Shown piece by piece: positions 23,489 to 37,095 of a stretch of DNA of 64,000 bases. The DNA comes from Straminergon stramineum (Eukaryota; Streptophyta; Bryopsida; Hypnales; Calliergonaceae): positions 10,232,501-10,296,500 of the forward strand of contig OY987269.1 of NCBI GenBank assembly GCA_963920665.1, in the 5' to 3' direction. A program made the translations under genes and the position numbers. Positions within the stretch are counted from its first letter, which is position 1. Every line of letters starts with the position of its first letter. The notes beneath the pieces were generated by a model. It saw nothing but the letters and a program-made list of their open reading frames with translations. It did not search any database and was not told the DNA's origin.

Positions 23489-26400
23489 TTAGCTAATTCT
23501 AAGACTAAACCTAATTTGACTAATAATTAAAGAACTTCATCCAACCTTTTTTCACTTAAAATTAAAGTATTTTTTAAATAAGAAGAGGTTCTAGAATCCT
23601 TGAAAGATTCCCTAATTGATTTCTAATTTAAATGATTCCTTAGAGATTGTTTATAGATTCTTTTTTAATTATCTTCTAATCTAATCTTAAATTAAACCTC
23701 CTATTCTAAAATTATTATTTTTAGGATTTTATATTTTTAAGATGAAAATTCAGAAATTACCTTTCCAACAAAGTAAAACACTTAAACACTAGATTCCTAA
23801 TAAAAAAGTTATTAATGGATGAATTTGGATTAAAAGTTTAACGAATTGAACCTCATTCATTAATGATTCTTAATCTAAGCAAACAATTGTGATTCTTAAT
23901 TAATCTTAAATTTCTAAATCCTCTTGCGATTCTAAGATTCTTTTGTTTGATTTTTTGGATGAAAATATCAATTTTTAATCCAAATTTCAAATAAAGTTCA
24001 TATATTTGTAAATAGTTAAAGTTTTGATTATTTTCTAAATTCAAATCTAATTCAAATTTTCTTAAAGTTAATTTTCTAATTTTATTCAAAGTTTTATGAG
24101 GTTCATCCTATCGAGCAAGTTTTTGAATCAACTTGAAATTGAAAAGCAAAATATGGAGAATTTAATGTACGTTGCCCATGAATGAATCAATTGTACCATC
24201 CTCGAGGACTACAAGATGAATTGTCTCATAGTAACCCATTCCTTCCTCATCCATGTTTGCTAGTCTATGGTGCAATTTGAAATTAATCCTTGTTCGTTGT
24301 TGTATTTTTGTTTTAAATTTGCTTTTCCTACTAATAGTTATGAGATTTTATTAATTTTGGTTGTATTTAAGACAAATCATAATTAATTAGGAATTATTTT
24401 ATTACCTCCACATAATAAAATCCACTAAATCAAATCTAATAGAAACTTCTAATTATTCATTATCGTGTAAATCCCCTAAATATTTTGGAAGTATTAGTTG
24501 GCCTTTTGTTTTATCTTCTTGGTTTATTAGGCTTAATAAAACAAAACTTAGCCAAAGTCTAACCTACTAACCCCTCTAGAAATCCTAATTAATGACTAAC
24601 CAACAATTTAATGAATAGTAGAAAGAATAGAAATTCAAATCAAATCCGAAAGATTCGTACCTTATTAATTGCGATTGGATTCCTTTTAGAAATATCCTTC
24701 CCTTCGTCTCCTCTTCTCTTCTCACTTGTATCGTTGATTCATTGCTCTTTCTTTTTGCAATAGATGCTAAGTATGAGAACTTGTTGTGGCTATGGAGGAG
24801 AGTTAGAGTTTAAAGCAAATTTTTAGTAAGAAACCAAAAAATTGTTGAGCATGGCTACCACTGCCTTAGCTTAATTGCTTATGAGTTTTTTAGAGAGAAC
24901 TGGTGTGCACCGAGTAATGGATTTCCAATATCAAGCTCTGGAGTTGTTTAGCTCAAGCTTTGGAGTTATTCAAATTCAACCAAATTCTAGCTTATTCTAT
25001 CCAGCCTTTCCCCTGGCTCGTTTTGCAACATTGGCTTGTCCCTTGAAACCCTACCACGTGGCAAGGCGCGATTGGTCGATGTCTCATGGCTCCAATCGTC
25101 CCTGTACTAGTTGTTTTGTTGTGTTGGTTGAGTTGTTCTTTTTGTCGTTCTAGTCATGTTGATTCGTAATGGATCCTTTTTATAATTTGAAAATCCAACA
25201 CTTACTACCGGGTGTTGTTGGGTTTTCCAACTTTTTTAATTTTAACTAATAATCTAATTTTGGGGGATTTTTGGAATAAATTCAAGATAAACAAACTAAA
25301 GTGTTCTAATCTAATTGGGAATCTCTTTTTAGGATAATTTTAAGAACTCTAACTAAGGGGAAAACTAATCTAAATTTTGAATTTTTTTAACTACTACTAA
25401 GGGTTTTCTCAAGAGCTCAAAGTAAAGAATTTTTGTTAATTCTCTCTAACTCTCTCATGAAATCAAATGACCCAAATCACTACCACATGCAAGGTCATTT
25501 TTCAAGCATAGAAAAAAAAAGATTTCTTTAATGGTTTTAAGTACTTAAATACTTGGAATCATCTTGAAAAAATATCAAATTTGATTATTCCAAGGTCAAA
25601 GTTCCGCCGTGCAGGGGCAATCCAGAGTTTTTCCAAGGCAATTTTTAACTTTTATAAGTCAAAGCTTCCCCATGCAAGGGCAACCCCAGGCATACACAGT
25701 GTCTATGGACAAATAATAGTATTTTGAAAGTTTAATCTTTTAAAGAGGTACACATGATAGTGTTTAACCGAACATTAAAGACTAATTTCTCAAAATTTCA
25801 ATAATAGTCACGAATTAACTGCTAAAGGAGGTGCAAATGACAATGTTTAAACCGAACTTTAGCAATTAAGTCCCAATTTCCATTATACAACAAATTTTGG
25901 GCTAAAATTAGTCTAACACACTTTTGGCAAAGTCAAACTTTGCCACTTTAAGCGTATTAATATCAAATGTTGTTTGAATACCACAATGTGTTAGTTTCTT
26001 AGAAATTTTGAAGTAAATTAGAATTTAGAGGTCTATCCCTTCCCAAATTCACACAAAACAAAGAAAATGGAGGTTTAGCCTCTAAAACTTAAAAAAATCA
26101 AATAGAATTCACTTTGAAGGGATCCTCTCGTTCTTCACAATGCGTAGATAAAATGAAATTGGGTAAGATTCCGACCTCAATTAGTGCTTTGACCATGCCA
26201 GTAGTATGAAAGAAATGAAAGCAAAGTTTGAGTATGAGAATGAAGGTACCGACAACCTCAAAAGGGGGGGGGGCTTTACACTTGTTCTAGACCCCTCCTT
26301 GATAAGTTGTCATTGGAAAACATTTACTTTCAATCTTTAGATATTTGTTAAACTATCCTAAAGTATTTTCTAAATAATCTTTGTTTAATGAAAGAATCCT

Positions 26401-28380
26401 CTAGAACTCTCTCTATTTAGCTAATAAATCTTGGCAAAATCAAATCCAAGAGCTTTTCTCAAAGATATTTTGAAAAGAACCCTAATTAATCTAGATATTT
26501 TGTTAATTGATCCAAAGTTATTTCTAAATTCTCTTTCTTTAGACCAAAGATAACTTGTTAAGTAAGAAAAAAGATCTTAACCAATTTCAATCTTTGATTT
26601 TTCAAAAGATATTTGTAAAATTAACTTTGAATTACCACAAATTACAATTAAAAAGTCAAACTTAGAACTGACCCTCTCTATCTTTTAGGGAACAACTCAA
26701 AATCAAAAACAAATTACGCCATTTACTTCAAAAGACCCCTATTAGTCTCTAGGATTTCTGACCCTTGCATCCTAGGCCATTTGTAAGCGTAAAATCAGCT
26801 CATGGTAATTCCAAAAATTAGTCAAAACTCTAACTTTTGAAATTTGCATCTTTTGAAGAAACCATTTGGCTAGGGTTGCTTAGAATGTTTATAAGAGTAA
26901 TGAAAGACTCTTTATTTAATCCAATCGGACATTGTGAGCTCATGGTACATCGGTTAATCTGCCACCAAGTTGTAAATCCTTTAAAAGTTTCACGTTATTG
27001 CCAATTTTGATACTTGGGAATGTCAAAATGTCTTCAAATTTTGTGGGGCGCTTTATTAGCACACAAAATTCTATCTTGATTTTTAGTGAGATTTTACTAC
27101 AACATGGGTAATTTCTAAGAATTTACGACCATATTTAAAGGCGGTTGACTTCCTATGGAGTCATCATGAATGTTTCGGAAAAATCCGAAATTTTTAAGGT
27201 AGCTTCTAAAAAACTCTCAAAACCAAAGTGCAACATTACATTTCACTTTGAACTATACATAGGGAAGCTAAAATTAACAATTCCCTTTTAATTTCCCCTT
27301 GAGGGGAAAATCATTCTTGTATCAGGGAATCTTGAAACACTGGCTCCAATGTTAACTTTTGGCATGCTTTCAAGCTAAAAGCACCTTTTTTTCATGCTCC
27401 AGTTGCTCTCCCATCACTTTGTTTGCATTCTAGTTCAACATTCTATAACTTACCTACAAATAAGAATTTATCAATCCAAATTTTTTACAAATTGGATGGT
27501 GACTTTAAACAAGATTTTCTAGACCTAAAATAGACTTAGTCAATTTGCCACATGCATTTTGCAAGATTAGTTTAGCATGGATAGAATACTAAGACTAGCT
27601 AACACTCTAACCCAAAATTCTCTCAAAATCACTTAAACGACCTCTAAAACTCTCAACTAGGCACTAAAAGTAGGAAATTGAAATATTTTAAATACTTTGT
27701 ACTTCTAGGATGATTCCTCATAGTATTGGTAGAGACTTCCACCAAATACCACTCAAACACTCTTTTTATGTCTTTTTACTCATAAATACACTAAAAACTA
27801 ACAAAAAACAACAACAACTGAATCTAGGTGCCAACTTGAGGGCTTACAGAAAAGTGTAAGTGTCCTATGACAATCATTGGTAACTCCATGGCCATTTCCC
27901 AAGGCATTGATTATAGTCATAAATCAATCTATTGTAGTCATAATTCCATTTAAGGCCATATTTGTTCTATTGAGACTTTTCGCAAATTTTGAGATAAAAT
28001 GCTAGTTATTGAAAAATTCATTTAAAAAAATAGTAATTGAAACCAAAAATAAATAATGCTCTAATAGTGATCCTATAATGAAATTCTAAAAGTTGGTGTT
28101 GTTACCTATTTATAAAAAAGTACTAGTAAAGAGATAAAGTGGTTTATCTTCGAGTCAAGGATAAAAAAGAGACTGTGAAAAGTCTCAATAGAACGAATAT
28201 GGCCTTATTTATTAGAATAAAATTTGTCATGCCTTGATGTAAGCCTTTCATGGATAATTCTCTAGGAGCTTGTCATGGAAGATTGACTTGTTATAGGTAG
28301 GTTTACCTAACTACAAATGGAATTTGAACATCCCCTTCTTCATGACACTAACATCCCGAGTTAACCATATACACAATTAC
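23489..28380. other. AT-rich intergenic DNA
   Basis: Very AT-rich and stop-dense. A pair of related phrases, 'ccgtgcaggggcaatcc' (25607) and 'ccatgcaagggcaacccc' (25671), forms a short direct repeat. The frames at 23853-24089 and 24875-25153 look like chance. No gene or complete mobile element was recognised. Confidence 0.45.
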
Positions 28381-29560
28381 TCAACTTAGTTACAATTTCA
28401 CTTATGAATCCGTCAAATGGTTTATTACACTCACCAAATTGTTTCGAAACCATTCAATAGTTCAAGGCTAGTCATAACAACAATTAGTTTAATATCTTTT
28501 CATCTCAATTTACCACTTGAACAATTTAGGCCCAACCACAGTACTCAATTAACACGTGAACAATTTTCTCACACTCACATTCAATTCAATAAAGACAATT
28601 AACAATGGTTATCTACATTAACAAATGCTTTGAGTTTCTATAGACTATACAATTTGTAAATTGCCACAATTAGTGGCACCTAAACCAAACACTCGCTAGG
28701 CATCCACTTCCTTAAACAAATCTTACTTTATCAAGAAATTTATTATTCATGCACACCAATAGACAATTTGTCAATATATTTAACATCAGAATCCTTCACT
28801 AATTTTTCGTAGAGTCAATCTATAATTCATCCCCACATAGGCACTACATAATCCAACTTAGAATTCAATGGGTTACAAATCCCTTACTTGATCATAGTTT
28901 CTCTTCTCAGTTTGTCGTCATGCCAGACAATTTATAATCACACTAGAAATCAATTTCATATTGTGGCCAACAAACTCAATGAACTCCACTCCAGTTTTTT
29001 CGTTTATTCAATCTCCATAGGCTTCACACAATGAAGCCTCCACCTCTCATAATTTTGTTTATTATAAATAATAAATCATAAATAATCACACAAACAAATT
29101 GCCATTCACACAAACACTAATCTTTCTACATTAGCCCCTAAACCAAGATCTACACAACAAACAAACAAAGTCCAATTACAAACTAATTGGAATATGAAAT
29201 GGTCTAACTTAACAAAAGGATTCATTTTGAGGACATAACATATATGCATCCAACAACATAAAAGGAAATAATTTATCTCAACATTGACGTCCTACTAATC
29301 CAATCTTTGGATAAATCTCGACTTCCAATATAATTTGTCGATAATGAAATTTGCTTTGTCAAACGATCAAACAATTTGACCAACATAACACACAAAATGA
29401 AAACAAAGACCCACAACCAAATTGCCAATACACAATTACACTTGCAACAAAAATCCAATCTTTGAATTTAAAACCAAGGATATAATAACATTGGGGCACA
29501 AACAAATTGACTAAAAGACAAATTATATTTATACTTGAAGGAATTCACCATACAAAAGAA
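28381..29560. repeat. CAATT-rich tract 1
   Basis: The pentamer CAATT, or its complement AATTG, recurs far more often than base composition predicts: I counted 13 in 28381-28800. It appears in varied contexts (caatttg, caattag, caattaac) with irregular spacing, so this is not a simple tandem array. The tract at 43500-45400 has the same texture. Its origin is unknown; it may be a degenerate satellite or an old element. Confidence 0.45.
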
Positions 29561-30856
29561 TTTGACACCTGGAAGAAAAAAAGACCGAGAGAGTGAAAGA
29601 GTGCTATAATAATTTGCCTAGCCTATGTCTCCAGCTACAAGACAATTTTTCAATCTCAATGGATTCGAAAAGAAATGGTCGCCTTTCATATCTAATCATT
29701 AGGTCATAACGTTTGAAACCCTTGGTATGACAATTAGCCAATATTCATCCTATAATGTGAATTTAACATATCAACTAGTCTATGTTTACACTGCACTTAG
29801 CAAATTGCCAAAATTTCAAAATTTCTCCAACTCAAATAGCCCTTACTTACCTTATTGACGCCCTTGTCAATAATACTTCTACCGCTTCTTGCTTTGGTGT
29901 TGATCTTGACAATTTATTTTCTATTCTTCTATCTTATCAATTGCCTTATGAACAACTAGATCTTAGGCATGTAGTTGTGGGTTTTCTATCACGCTAGGCA
30001 TCATACCAATACTTCCATGTCCATTAACACGTATTAGAAAATTCATTTACAAAACATAGTCGTGCACCTGCCTAAAAGTGAGTGATTGCCATGATCTTGA
30101 CAATTTAATGCCACCTTGAGCATCAAATGAAACTTTGGTTGTTGACGGTCAAATTAGTTTATGTTAATAATCACTTTATGTTATCTCCACATTGTAGCTA
30201 AGAAATTGTGCCTTTTGCACTCTAACTGTATTTTATTTTAAATTTCATGGACTAAGAGCAAATACGAAGAAACTACTTGTACATTGCTTGGAAGGTCAAT
30301 TGAACAACACTTAGGCATCCACTTCAGGATCTAAAAGCCAAAACACAAAGAACCCAATCATGGATGCTTTCTCTCAAGAGTAGTGGTTATATGGTCATAG
30401 AACCCTAATTCCTGATTGATCATTTAGCTAAAATTGAAATTAGGGGTTGACATACAATCATACAATCTTATCGCATGGTTGTAGGTCTACAAACCATGGT
30501 GGTAGAATATTGGTCTCTATAAGCATAGGGTAATTTTTGATGTGGTTTTAGGGTCAACATCTGAGTAGTAGTGAAAATTAGACCAACATTTGTCTGTAGA
30601 TTTGGGGCTATTAACGCTTATGGTTTAAGTTTTATTCTTTGTAACAAAATCCAAGATCACTAATATAGAGGTTCTTAAATAGGAAAGGTTAAGTAATTTA
30701 TCAATGTGGAACCTACTTTCCAATGAAAGCCTGTATTCCCCTTGATTTTTATTACACATAATTGTCCTTATATAGAATTTTACCCTAACTACTCTTAAAT
30801 ACTTTGATTGTTGGTAGTTTGATGTTCATATATTTCTTGTCTTGTAGAGTAGTCTT
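29561..30856. other. AT-rich intergenic DNA
   Basis: No coding signal was recognised. The frame 29782-29997 has no domain. Part of this stretch may belong to the element whose LTR-like remnant follows, but no boundary is visible. Confidence 0.35.
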
Positions 30857-31330
30857 CAACTTTTATTGTCTTTATAATAATACCTTACCATAGGGATTCC
30901 TCCCTTTTTATAGTTTTCCCCAGTGATAGGAAAACTATTTTAATTACCCTAACCATTTTCCCATGGTCATAGGTCTAAGAAAATTCCTATTTCAATTTAC
31001 CTAACTATTCTAACTACCTTAGCCATGCCTAATTCTATCCTAAAATTGTCCTAGTAACTTCTACCCAATACTAATGTTCCAACTCCATTTGTTCCTCCTT
31101 GCCTATATAAATTGGGTCTTTTATGAAATTAATAACATGCTTTTGAAATCTTTTTTTCCTCTTTATACTTATTGATTCTTGTTTCCTCTAGTATAATCTT
31201 CCCATTGTTGTATAGGTTTGTGAAAATACCCATAAGTAAACGACCTTTATTAATTTATTAAGAGTGATAAAAAAAATACAGTTTATCATAAACATTGGCT
31301 CTTTTTATAAATTAATAATTCTTTTACAAG
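30857..31330 (-). repeat. Diverged LTR-like remnant related to 37311-38019
   Basis: The order of recognisable phrases matches the 709-bp arm in the same orientation: 'ccctttttatagttttcccc', 'ccctaaccattttccc', 'cctaactattctaac', 'taattctatcctaaaattgtcctagtaac', 'ggtcttttatgaaattaataac', then '..aaaaaatacag..' and 'tctttttataaattaataa'. Identity is low and indels are present, so this is an older member of the same family. Confidence 0.6.
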
Positions 31331-33532
31331 AATTTTTTTGGATATTAAATATATGTATATACTATATTATTGTCTAATCTAGTCTTTAAAATATTTATTT
31401 TTCTATTTTGAGGTGGTCAACAATTATTTTGGAAAGGTTAAAGTAAGCCTATTTAGTAATTTTTTTTATCTTGTATGAAAATGAGGTCAATAATCTGTGA
31501 CTAAAGTCTCTTTTCAAGTATAATTAGAGTTTTAGTATTGCATGTACCTAGTTTTAGGTTCTATTATACACTTACACTCTTATTTGTAGAATTTGCTTGT
31601 TTATAGTCCATTGCCAATGCTATCGATTGGAATCATTGGATAGATAATGTTCCAATCTTATATAGTGTTCTATTGATTTGTATTAAATAGTTTAGACAAT
31701 AGTTCAAGTTCAGTCAATTTGTCAAGAAAATGTATGCATTATTACTTACTCAAAGTGTTAAGATAATATTTTCAAATAACATACACATATAATCTTTTAA
31801 TTATGGCCTTTGATTTATCTAAAATTAAATTTTGTCTAGTCATTGTTCCATTTGTAAAGTCTATATATATTGCACTTATTGCACAATGCCTAGCAATTTT
31901 GTATCTATGTTAATTATTCCCAATGTACAAAAGTATGAGGTTTAGATTTTATACCAATATTTATATCTTTTAGCTTTAATTTTCAATCTTACATCAAATT
32001 GTCCAAAACATACACAAAAGATTAATGGAGCCAAACCTACATTCAAACATTGGTCCAATTTACAATAATTCTAAAGAATTGACCTTAGAATCATACAATA
32101 TATTGTACCAAAGATTGTCGTATGTGGACCTACAATCTTGCAAGAGGGCCTAAAACCATGTGCTAAAGTCATGTAGTTGTCCAAGTCAACTAGTGCATGT
32201 GCTTCTATTCAATGAAGTACTCTTGATTTATTCAATATTGAATTCAATCAATTTGGAATCAACATTCAATAATTTAGATGCATGAATATTGTTGGGGGGT
32301 GTACATGAATTTCATATAGAACTCTTACAATTTTGGACACCACCACAATCACAATAGCACACATAATTTTATAATTGACATTAAGAAAATTTATACAAGC
32401 TATGGACTCATAGAGAAGACAAACCTCAACTCACAATATTACAAGAAAACAATGATAATATTAATATGCAAAAACACATTTATATATAAGCATTCTCAAA
32501 TGATTTTAAAGGGTTTCACCTAGCTATTTATAATCTCATTTGGAATGGACACAAATCCTTAGAAGGGACATAGTGATCATTCACTTTTTCATTTTTCATT
32601 TTAAAATTTTTCAAAATTTACAATTAAATTTTTTTAATCTTTCATGGCATTTTTATAAATATTCCTAAAACTTTTTATATGTAAGAAATTATTTCAAATT
32701 CTTTTTTCCTATCTATACTTGTATTTTAGAACAAAATATTCCATGTTTCTAAACGAAAATAGAAATTTCTATCCAAAAATTCTAACTACAACACTTTTGG
32801 TGTACTAAAAAATTTGAATTAAGATTATAAATTCAAAGCTAAAAAATAATGAAGATATAAAAGTTTGTATGTAATCCAAACCTCATACTTTTGCTCAAAA
32901 GTAATAATTGACATAGATACAAAATCAGCAAGTGTTGTGCACTAAGTGCAATACAAGTAGACTCAAACAATATTGATCTAAATATGAAAAATAATGAAGA
33001 AACTATATGTGCATATTATTTTAAAATACTATCTTGACAATTTGATTAGGTGATATTAGGCCTAGGTGATAATGTATACATCAACATGATAAATAGATCA
33101 TATTTGAACTATTGTTTATAATAATTATCTATAACCAACAAAATATTAGATAGGACTAGGACATCATACATCCATTTAATAACATGAGTATGCAATAGAG
33201 GACCTAAAGTAAGTAAATTATGAAATAAGAGTGTAAGAATATAATAAAATCTAAAATCAAGTACATGTATTTTAAAACTCTAATTCTACTTGAAAAGTGA
33301 CTTTAGTCACATAATGATAGACTATATAACCTTGATTGTTTAAAAAACCCTATATATTGGTGGTCTTGAGTTTTGTTGGATAGAACAAAATCTAAACTAC
33401 AACACAAATTTAAAATGACAGAGACTAATTAATCTATGCATTTGACAAAACTTTTATACAACTAAAAAATACAAATATGTACAAAATACATTCAAAGATA
33501 ATATTTTTAGAAATTTTCATCATATTCAAAAG
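31331..33532. other. AT-rich DNA upstream (minus strand) of the LTR-like remnant
   Basis: If the remnant is a 3' LTR of a minus-strand element, its body would lie here, but I could not recover a continuous frame resembling the one at 38133-41867. A phrase near 31660-31860 recurs in inverted form near 32930-33160 (for example 'aatagtttagacaatagttcaa' and 'tttgaactattgtttataataatt'). That points to a large decayed inverted repeat centred near 32.4 kb. Confidence 0.4.
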
Positions 33533-33907
33533 TTATTGAGGACCAATAATCTTCAGAAAATATAAATGGTTATCTTTCCATTTTGAATTAACTAACCTAG
33601 TGCAAATTCTTTTTTGATTAACTAGTGTTGTATCTAATTTAAATTTTGAATACAGCTCTAGTCCTAAACAATTGAAATTTAAGGTTCCATGAACTAAATT
33701 TTCAAATCTAATAAAAAATCTTAGACCATTGGATGTGGGAAACTTGTAGTGCATTTGGTATATAGCCAAATCACCTCCTTTAATATCACCATGACTAAAC
33801 CATGTTACAATAGATGTTTTCTTATCATTTGCACAAACATGTGGTGGAATATTTGAATTTTTAGAAATATGCATTGAATGTAAATTTGTTGAATGGTCTT
33901 TTCCCAA
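33533..33907 (-). CDS. Unrecognised reading frame, possible fragment of a 2OG-Fe oxygenase-like domain
   Basis: The frame is about 124 codons, with the first ATG inside it (LHSMHISKN) rather than at its edge, so it is probably an internal piece. It contains VTWFSHGDIKGGDLAIY followed ~33 residues later by ENLVHGTLNF. A W-x2-H/GD-x2-GGDL strand and a later H-G-T/x-L strand are typical of double-stranded beta-helix oxygenase-like domains found in several repetitive gene families. The similarity is by eye only. No intron or start can be assigned, and the base composition equals that of the surrounding repeats, so a transposon or pseudogene origin is likely. Confidence 0.3.
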   Translation of the reverse strand: MGKDHSTNLHSMHISKNSNIPPHVCANDKKTSIVTWFSHGDIKGGDLAIYQMHYKFPTSNGLRFFIRFENLVHGTLNFNCLGLELYSKFKLDTTLVNQKRICTRLVNSKWKDNHLYFLKIIGPQ

Positions 33908-34575
33908 ATAGCAATAAACTTTTAGCTACCCAAATTGATCTAGGAAAACCTCATCAATAGAATTACCTAATTTAAACATATGTTTTCATATGTTATTTGC
34001 AATCAAATTACTTTTGGCCCTCCACAAATACTCTTTGGAATGTGATTCTTTTGCCGTATGATATTAAATCACATTACTATGTATGCTAAGGTTACCATGA
34101 GAGTTGCATCCATTACTCATTGATAAATAATGTCATGTTTTTTTCCTCTTTTTTACTTTTGCCTTTATAAAGACAATTTTGTAATAAGTGTCCACTAATA
34201 CCCATGTAATTCTCTTAACTTTGTTTTTTCTAATAACCATGGTATGTAGAGTAAAAAAAAATTTGTTATTTAAATTACTATGATAATTTTATTTTTATTT
34301 TTATTTTTCAAGAGTAATTCTCCATTAAGAACTAATAAAGGTTTGTTTGTGGAACTTATAATGTTCTCATATGAGTAATATTATTCCCAAGTATATGTCT
34401 AATTAGAATGAATCCAAAAAGGATCTTCTAATTCATTTTTATCTTTTTAATGTTTTGATCTTGTTTTTTGTTTTTCAACTATGCTATCAACAACCTTGAT
34501 CTATGTTAAATCTTTTTTTAGTGCCTTTAAATTGAGTTTGTTATCATTTTTTTAGTACCTCGCTTATCATGGTCT
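33908..34575. other. AT-rich intergenic DNA
   Basis: No coding signal and no recognised repeat ends. Confidence 0.4.
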
Positions 34576-34976
34576 ATCATTAACTTTAGTTTTAGATTAT
34601 AGAATATTTTGGACTTTAGTTTTACATTATTCATTGAAGCTTTAGTTTTAGATTATGGACTTTAGAATCAAATTATTGAGTTTTGTTTTTATCAACTTCA
34701 GACTATTAGCTTCAAGTTCAGATGATTGACTTTATATTATCAACATTATATTATCAACTTTAGATCTTCGTCAATTATCGTCAATTGTGGATTATTATGG
34801 ATTATTGAATTTAAATTATTGTCCATTATCATTGACTTTAGATTATTATCAACTTCACATTACATCCACTCTAGATTATCATCAACTTTAGATTTTAATC
34901 GATTATTGTCAATTTCATATTATTATCAATTCAAATTATTGTCCTTAGTTTTAAATTATCAACTTTTTATTGAAAT
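34576..34976 (+). repeat. Degenerate tandem repeat, unit like CTTTAGATTATCA
   Basis: Phrases such as 'gactttagattat', 'tatcaactttagat' and 'ttattatcaactt' recur every 14-20 bases with many substitutions. It resembles an eroded minisatellite. A few further units occur at about 35350-35435, beyond the interposed segment described next. Confidence 0.6.
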
Positions 34977-35345
34977 TCATTAGGAAGAAATTGAATCCAT
35001 TAAGGGCTTTGAGAATTTTTTACTAATTTTAATATTGATTGAGGTGAGTATGAAGGGGTCCACATCATCATTAGTACCACCACGTAAGAACATTAAAGGT
35101 TGGTAATGGCCATTTGGCGTGTAGAAACTTATGGAAGCTTGTGCTAGCCATCCTCTATGACTAAGTCATCATGAGCCATCATAAATCTAGTAGACCTAGT
35201 GGCCACATGGCTTGGGTAATTATGATGTATTTTTAAGCCTATTATACAAGTCTTGGCCTCATTAGTAAATTGAAAAGGCTTTTCCACCCAAATTTTTACC
35301 CTAGGAAGTGACCCTTCTTTGGGTTCAATTTCTTCCTAATGATGG
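34977..35345. mobile_element. Segment bounded by inverted 'attcaatttcttcctaatga' ends
   Basis: The left end reads 'attcattaggaagaaattgaatcc' and the right end 'gggttcaatttcttcctaatga', a near-perfect inverted repeat of about 23 bp. The segment between is less AT-rich and unlike the flanking minisatellite, which continues on the far side. This fits an insertion of about 370 bp into the repeat. Its superfamily is unknown. Confidence 0.55.
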
Positions 35346-35439
35346 TTGATTCACATTATTGCCTATAATTTTAGATTATCAACTTTTCATTTACATTATC
35401 AAATTTTTATTGACTTTAGCTTTAGTTATATTACATTGA

Positions 35440-37095
35440 GAATATATATTCTCATATTATCCAAATCGACTGATATCAATGCTATTATGGACTTGTTCAA
35501 CTAGAATAGCCAAATCAATTATTGTGATTGGTCTAAATATTGATAAAGTTTGTCCATTAGGAGAGGTTGGAGGGCAAGGGAGGGTTGTTTCAAGTTTCTT
35601 TTCCTTGCATTCTAGGAACTCTAAACCAACCATTGTTGCCAAAAAATTTTATAAATTTAAATTTAAATTAAATTTCTTTTTAAAAAAGTGTTGGAAAATT
35701 GAAAACTGATTTTAGAAAACATTGAAATAAAATATTTAATAAAAATGATAAAAATATTTTCTGACATGGCATAGTTGCTATGGCCAGTTTCCATAGTTTG
35801 GAAATCGATGGAACTTGGGGCCTTTTTTTGCCCCCAAATCTCTTCTAATGTGTTAATCTAAGCATCAATGAAGTTCATTTGATTTTGTCCTATGTGTCCA
35901 TCAAGCTAAATGGCTTGTCCACTAATATGGATGACCTCATAAATTGTTGAGCCATTTGGTCAAATAATCATGTCCATTTAGATCACAACTATTTTCATGC
36001 ACATTCTATCCTCATAGATGTTGGGATTGAAGGCTCAATTTACAATGAACATATTGGCATCATGACATGACATGGCATTGACAACTTCATTTTGAACTCA
36101 AATCAACTTGTAATTTGTTATAACTTACACCAAAATCATATTTTGCCAAAACAACCAAATCAATTGTGGAGGAGCAATTCATATATTCACATTTGAATAT
36201 CATGGGCAATTTTTTTACTAGATCAATAGCAAAAAGTATTCATGTACTTCTAAATTAGTTATTTGCTCATTTTGATATATAGAAAAGAATTCATAACATT
36301 TAGAATCAATAGCTTAGGAATTCAAATTTTTGCTAATTCCCCATTTGAGCCCTAAAATATTGTTTTGTATAGTGTGGTATTTGAAATTCAAATCACATAA
36401 AAACAAGATGAGGACTCATGTGCCTATGCCATATAGGGGATGGAGAAAGGAGTACCTGAAATTGTAATAGGAAATGCATTGGAAACAATGAATTTTATTT
36501 TTATCTTCTTTTATGAATTGTATATATCCAACTGTAATACTCTTCTATACATGTTGATATAGTTGTGGTTGTAGGTCCTTTCACAATCTACAGTGATAAA
36601 TGTTGTAGACTCTTGATTTCTACTCTTTGTTCCATACTATCTTTGTTATGAATATTTGTTTTGAAGGGAGTGTAACTATAATTCAATATATGGATTGCCT
36701 AATTAGGACAATTGGAAGTGGTTTAACACTTGAAGTATTGTAGTAATTTTTTTTGCAAGTATGCATCTCAATTTTATGATTTTTTGACAAATTTTGTGGT
36801 CAATATTTTGGCATTACTTTAAAAAGGGTAACTAGAATTTGGATGTCATTCATTAGAGGTATATAGGGAATGGGTTTGATGTCTTAGTGTTTGAAGGACA
36901 TCTTAACAAGCTTCATATGATGCTTATGAAAATACTAAAACTAAAACTAGGATGTGAAGGGACACAAAGTAGTGCATGAATGCATAACAACTTGTCCACA
37001 AGTCTCTCATTACTAATACAATCATTGTTGTCCATGTCGTCTTCATCTTGATAGAATTCCTTCTAGAATAAAATGCAACCCATTATGCATCATGT
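35440..37095. other. AT-rich intergenic DNA left of the retroelement
   Basis: Overlapping short frames at 35457-35709 have no domain. Other sequence is stop-dense. No left LTR, primer-binding site or target duplication for the retroelement was found here. Confidence 0.4.

Noticed and set aside
24875..25153. 92-codon plus-strand frame
   Set aside because: No domain, no splice neighbours and surrounding sequence is typical intergenic DNA.
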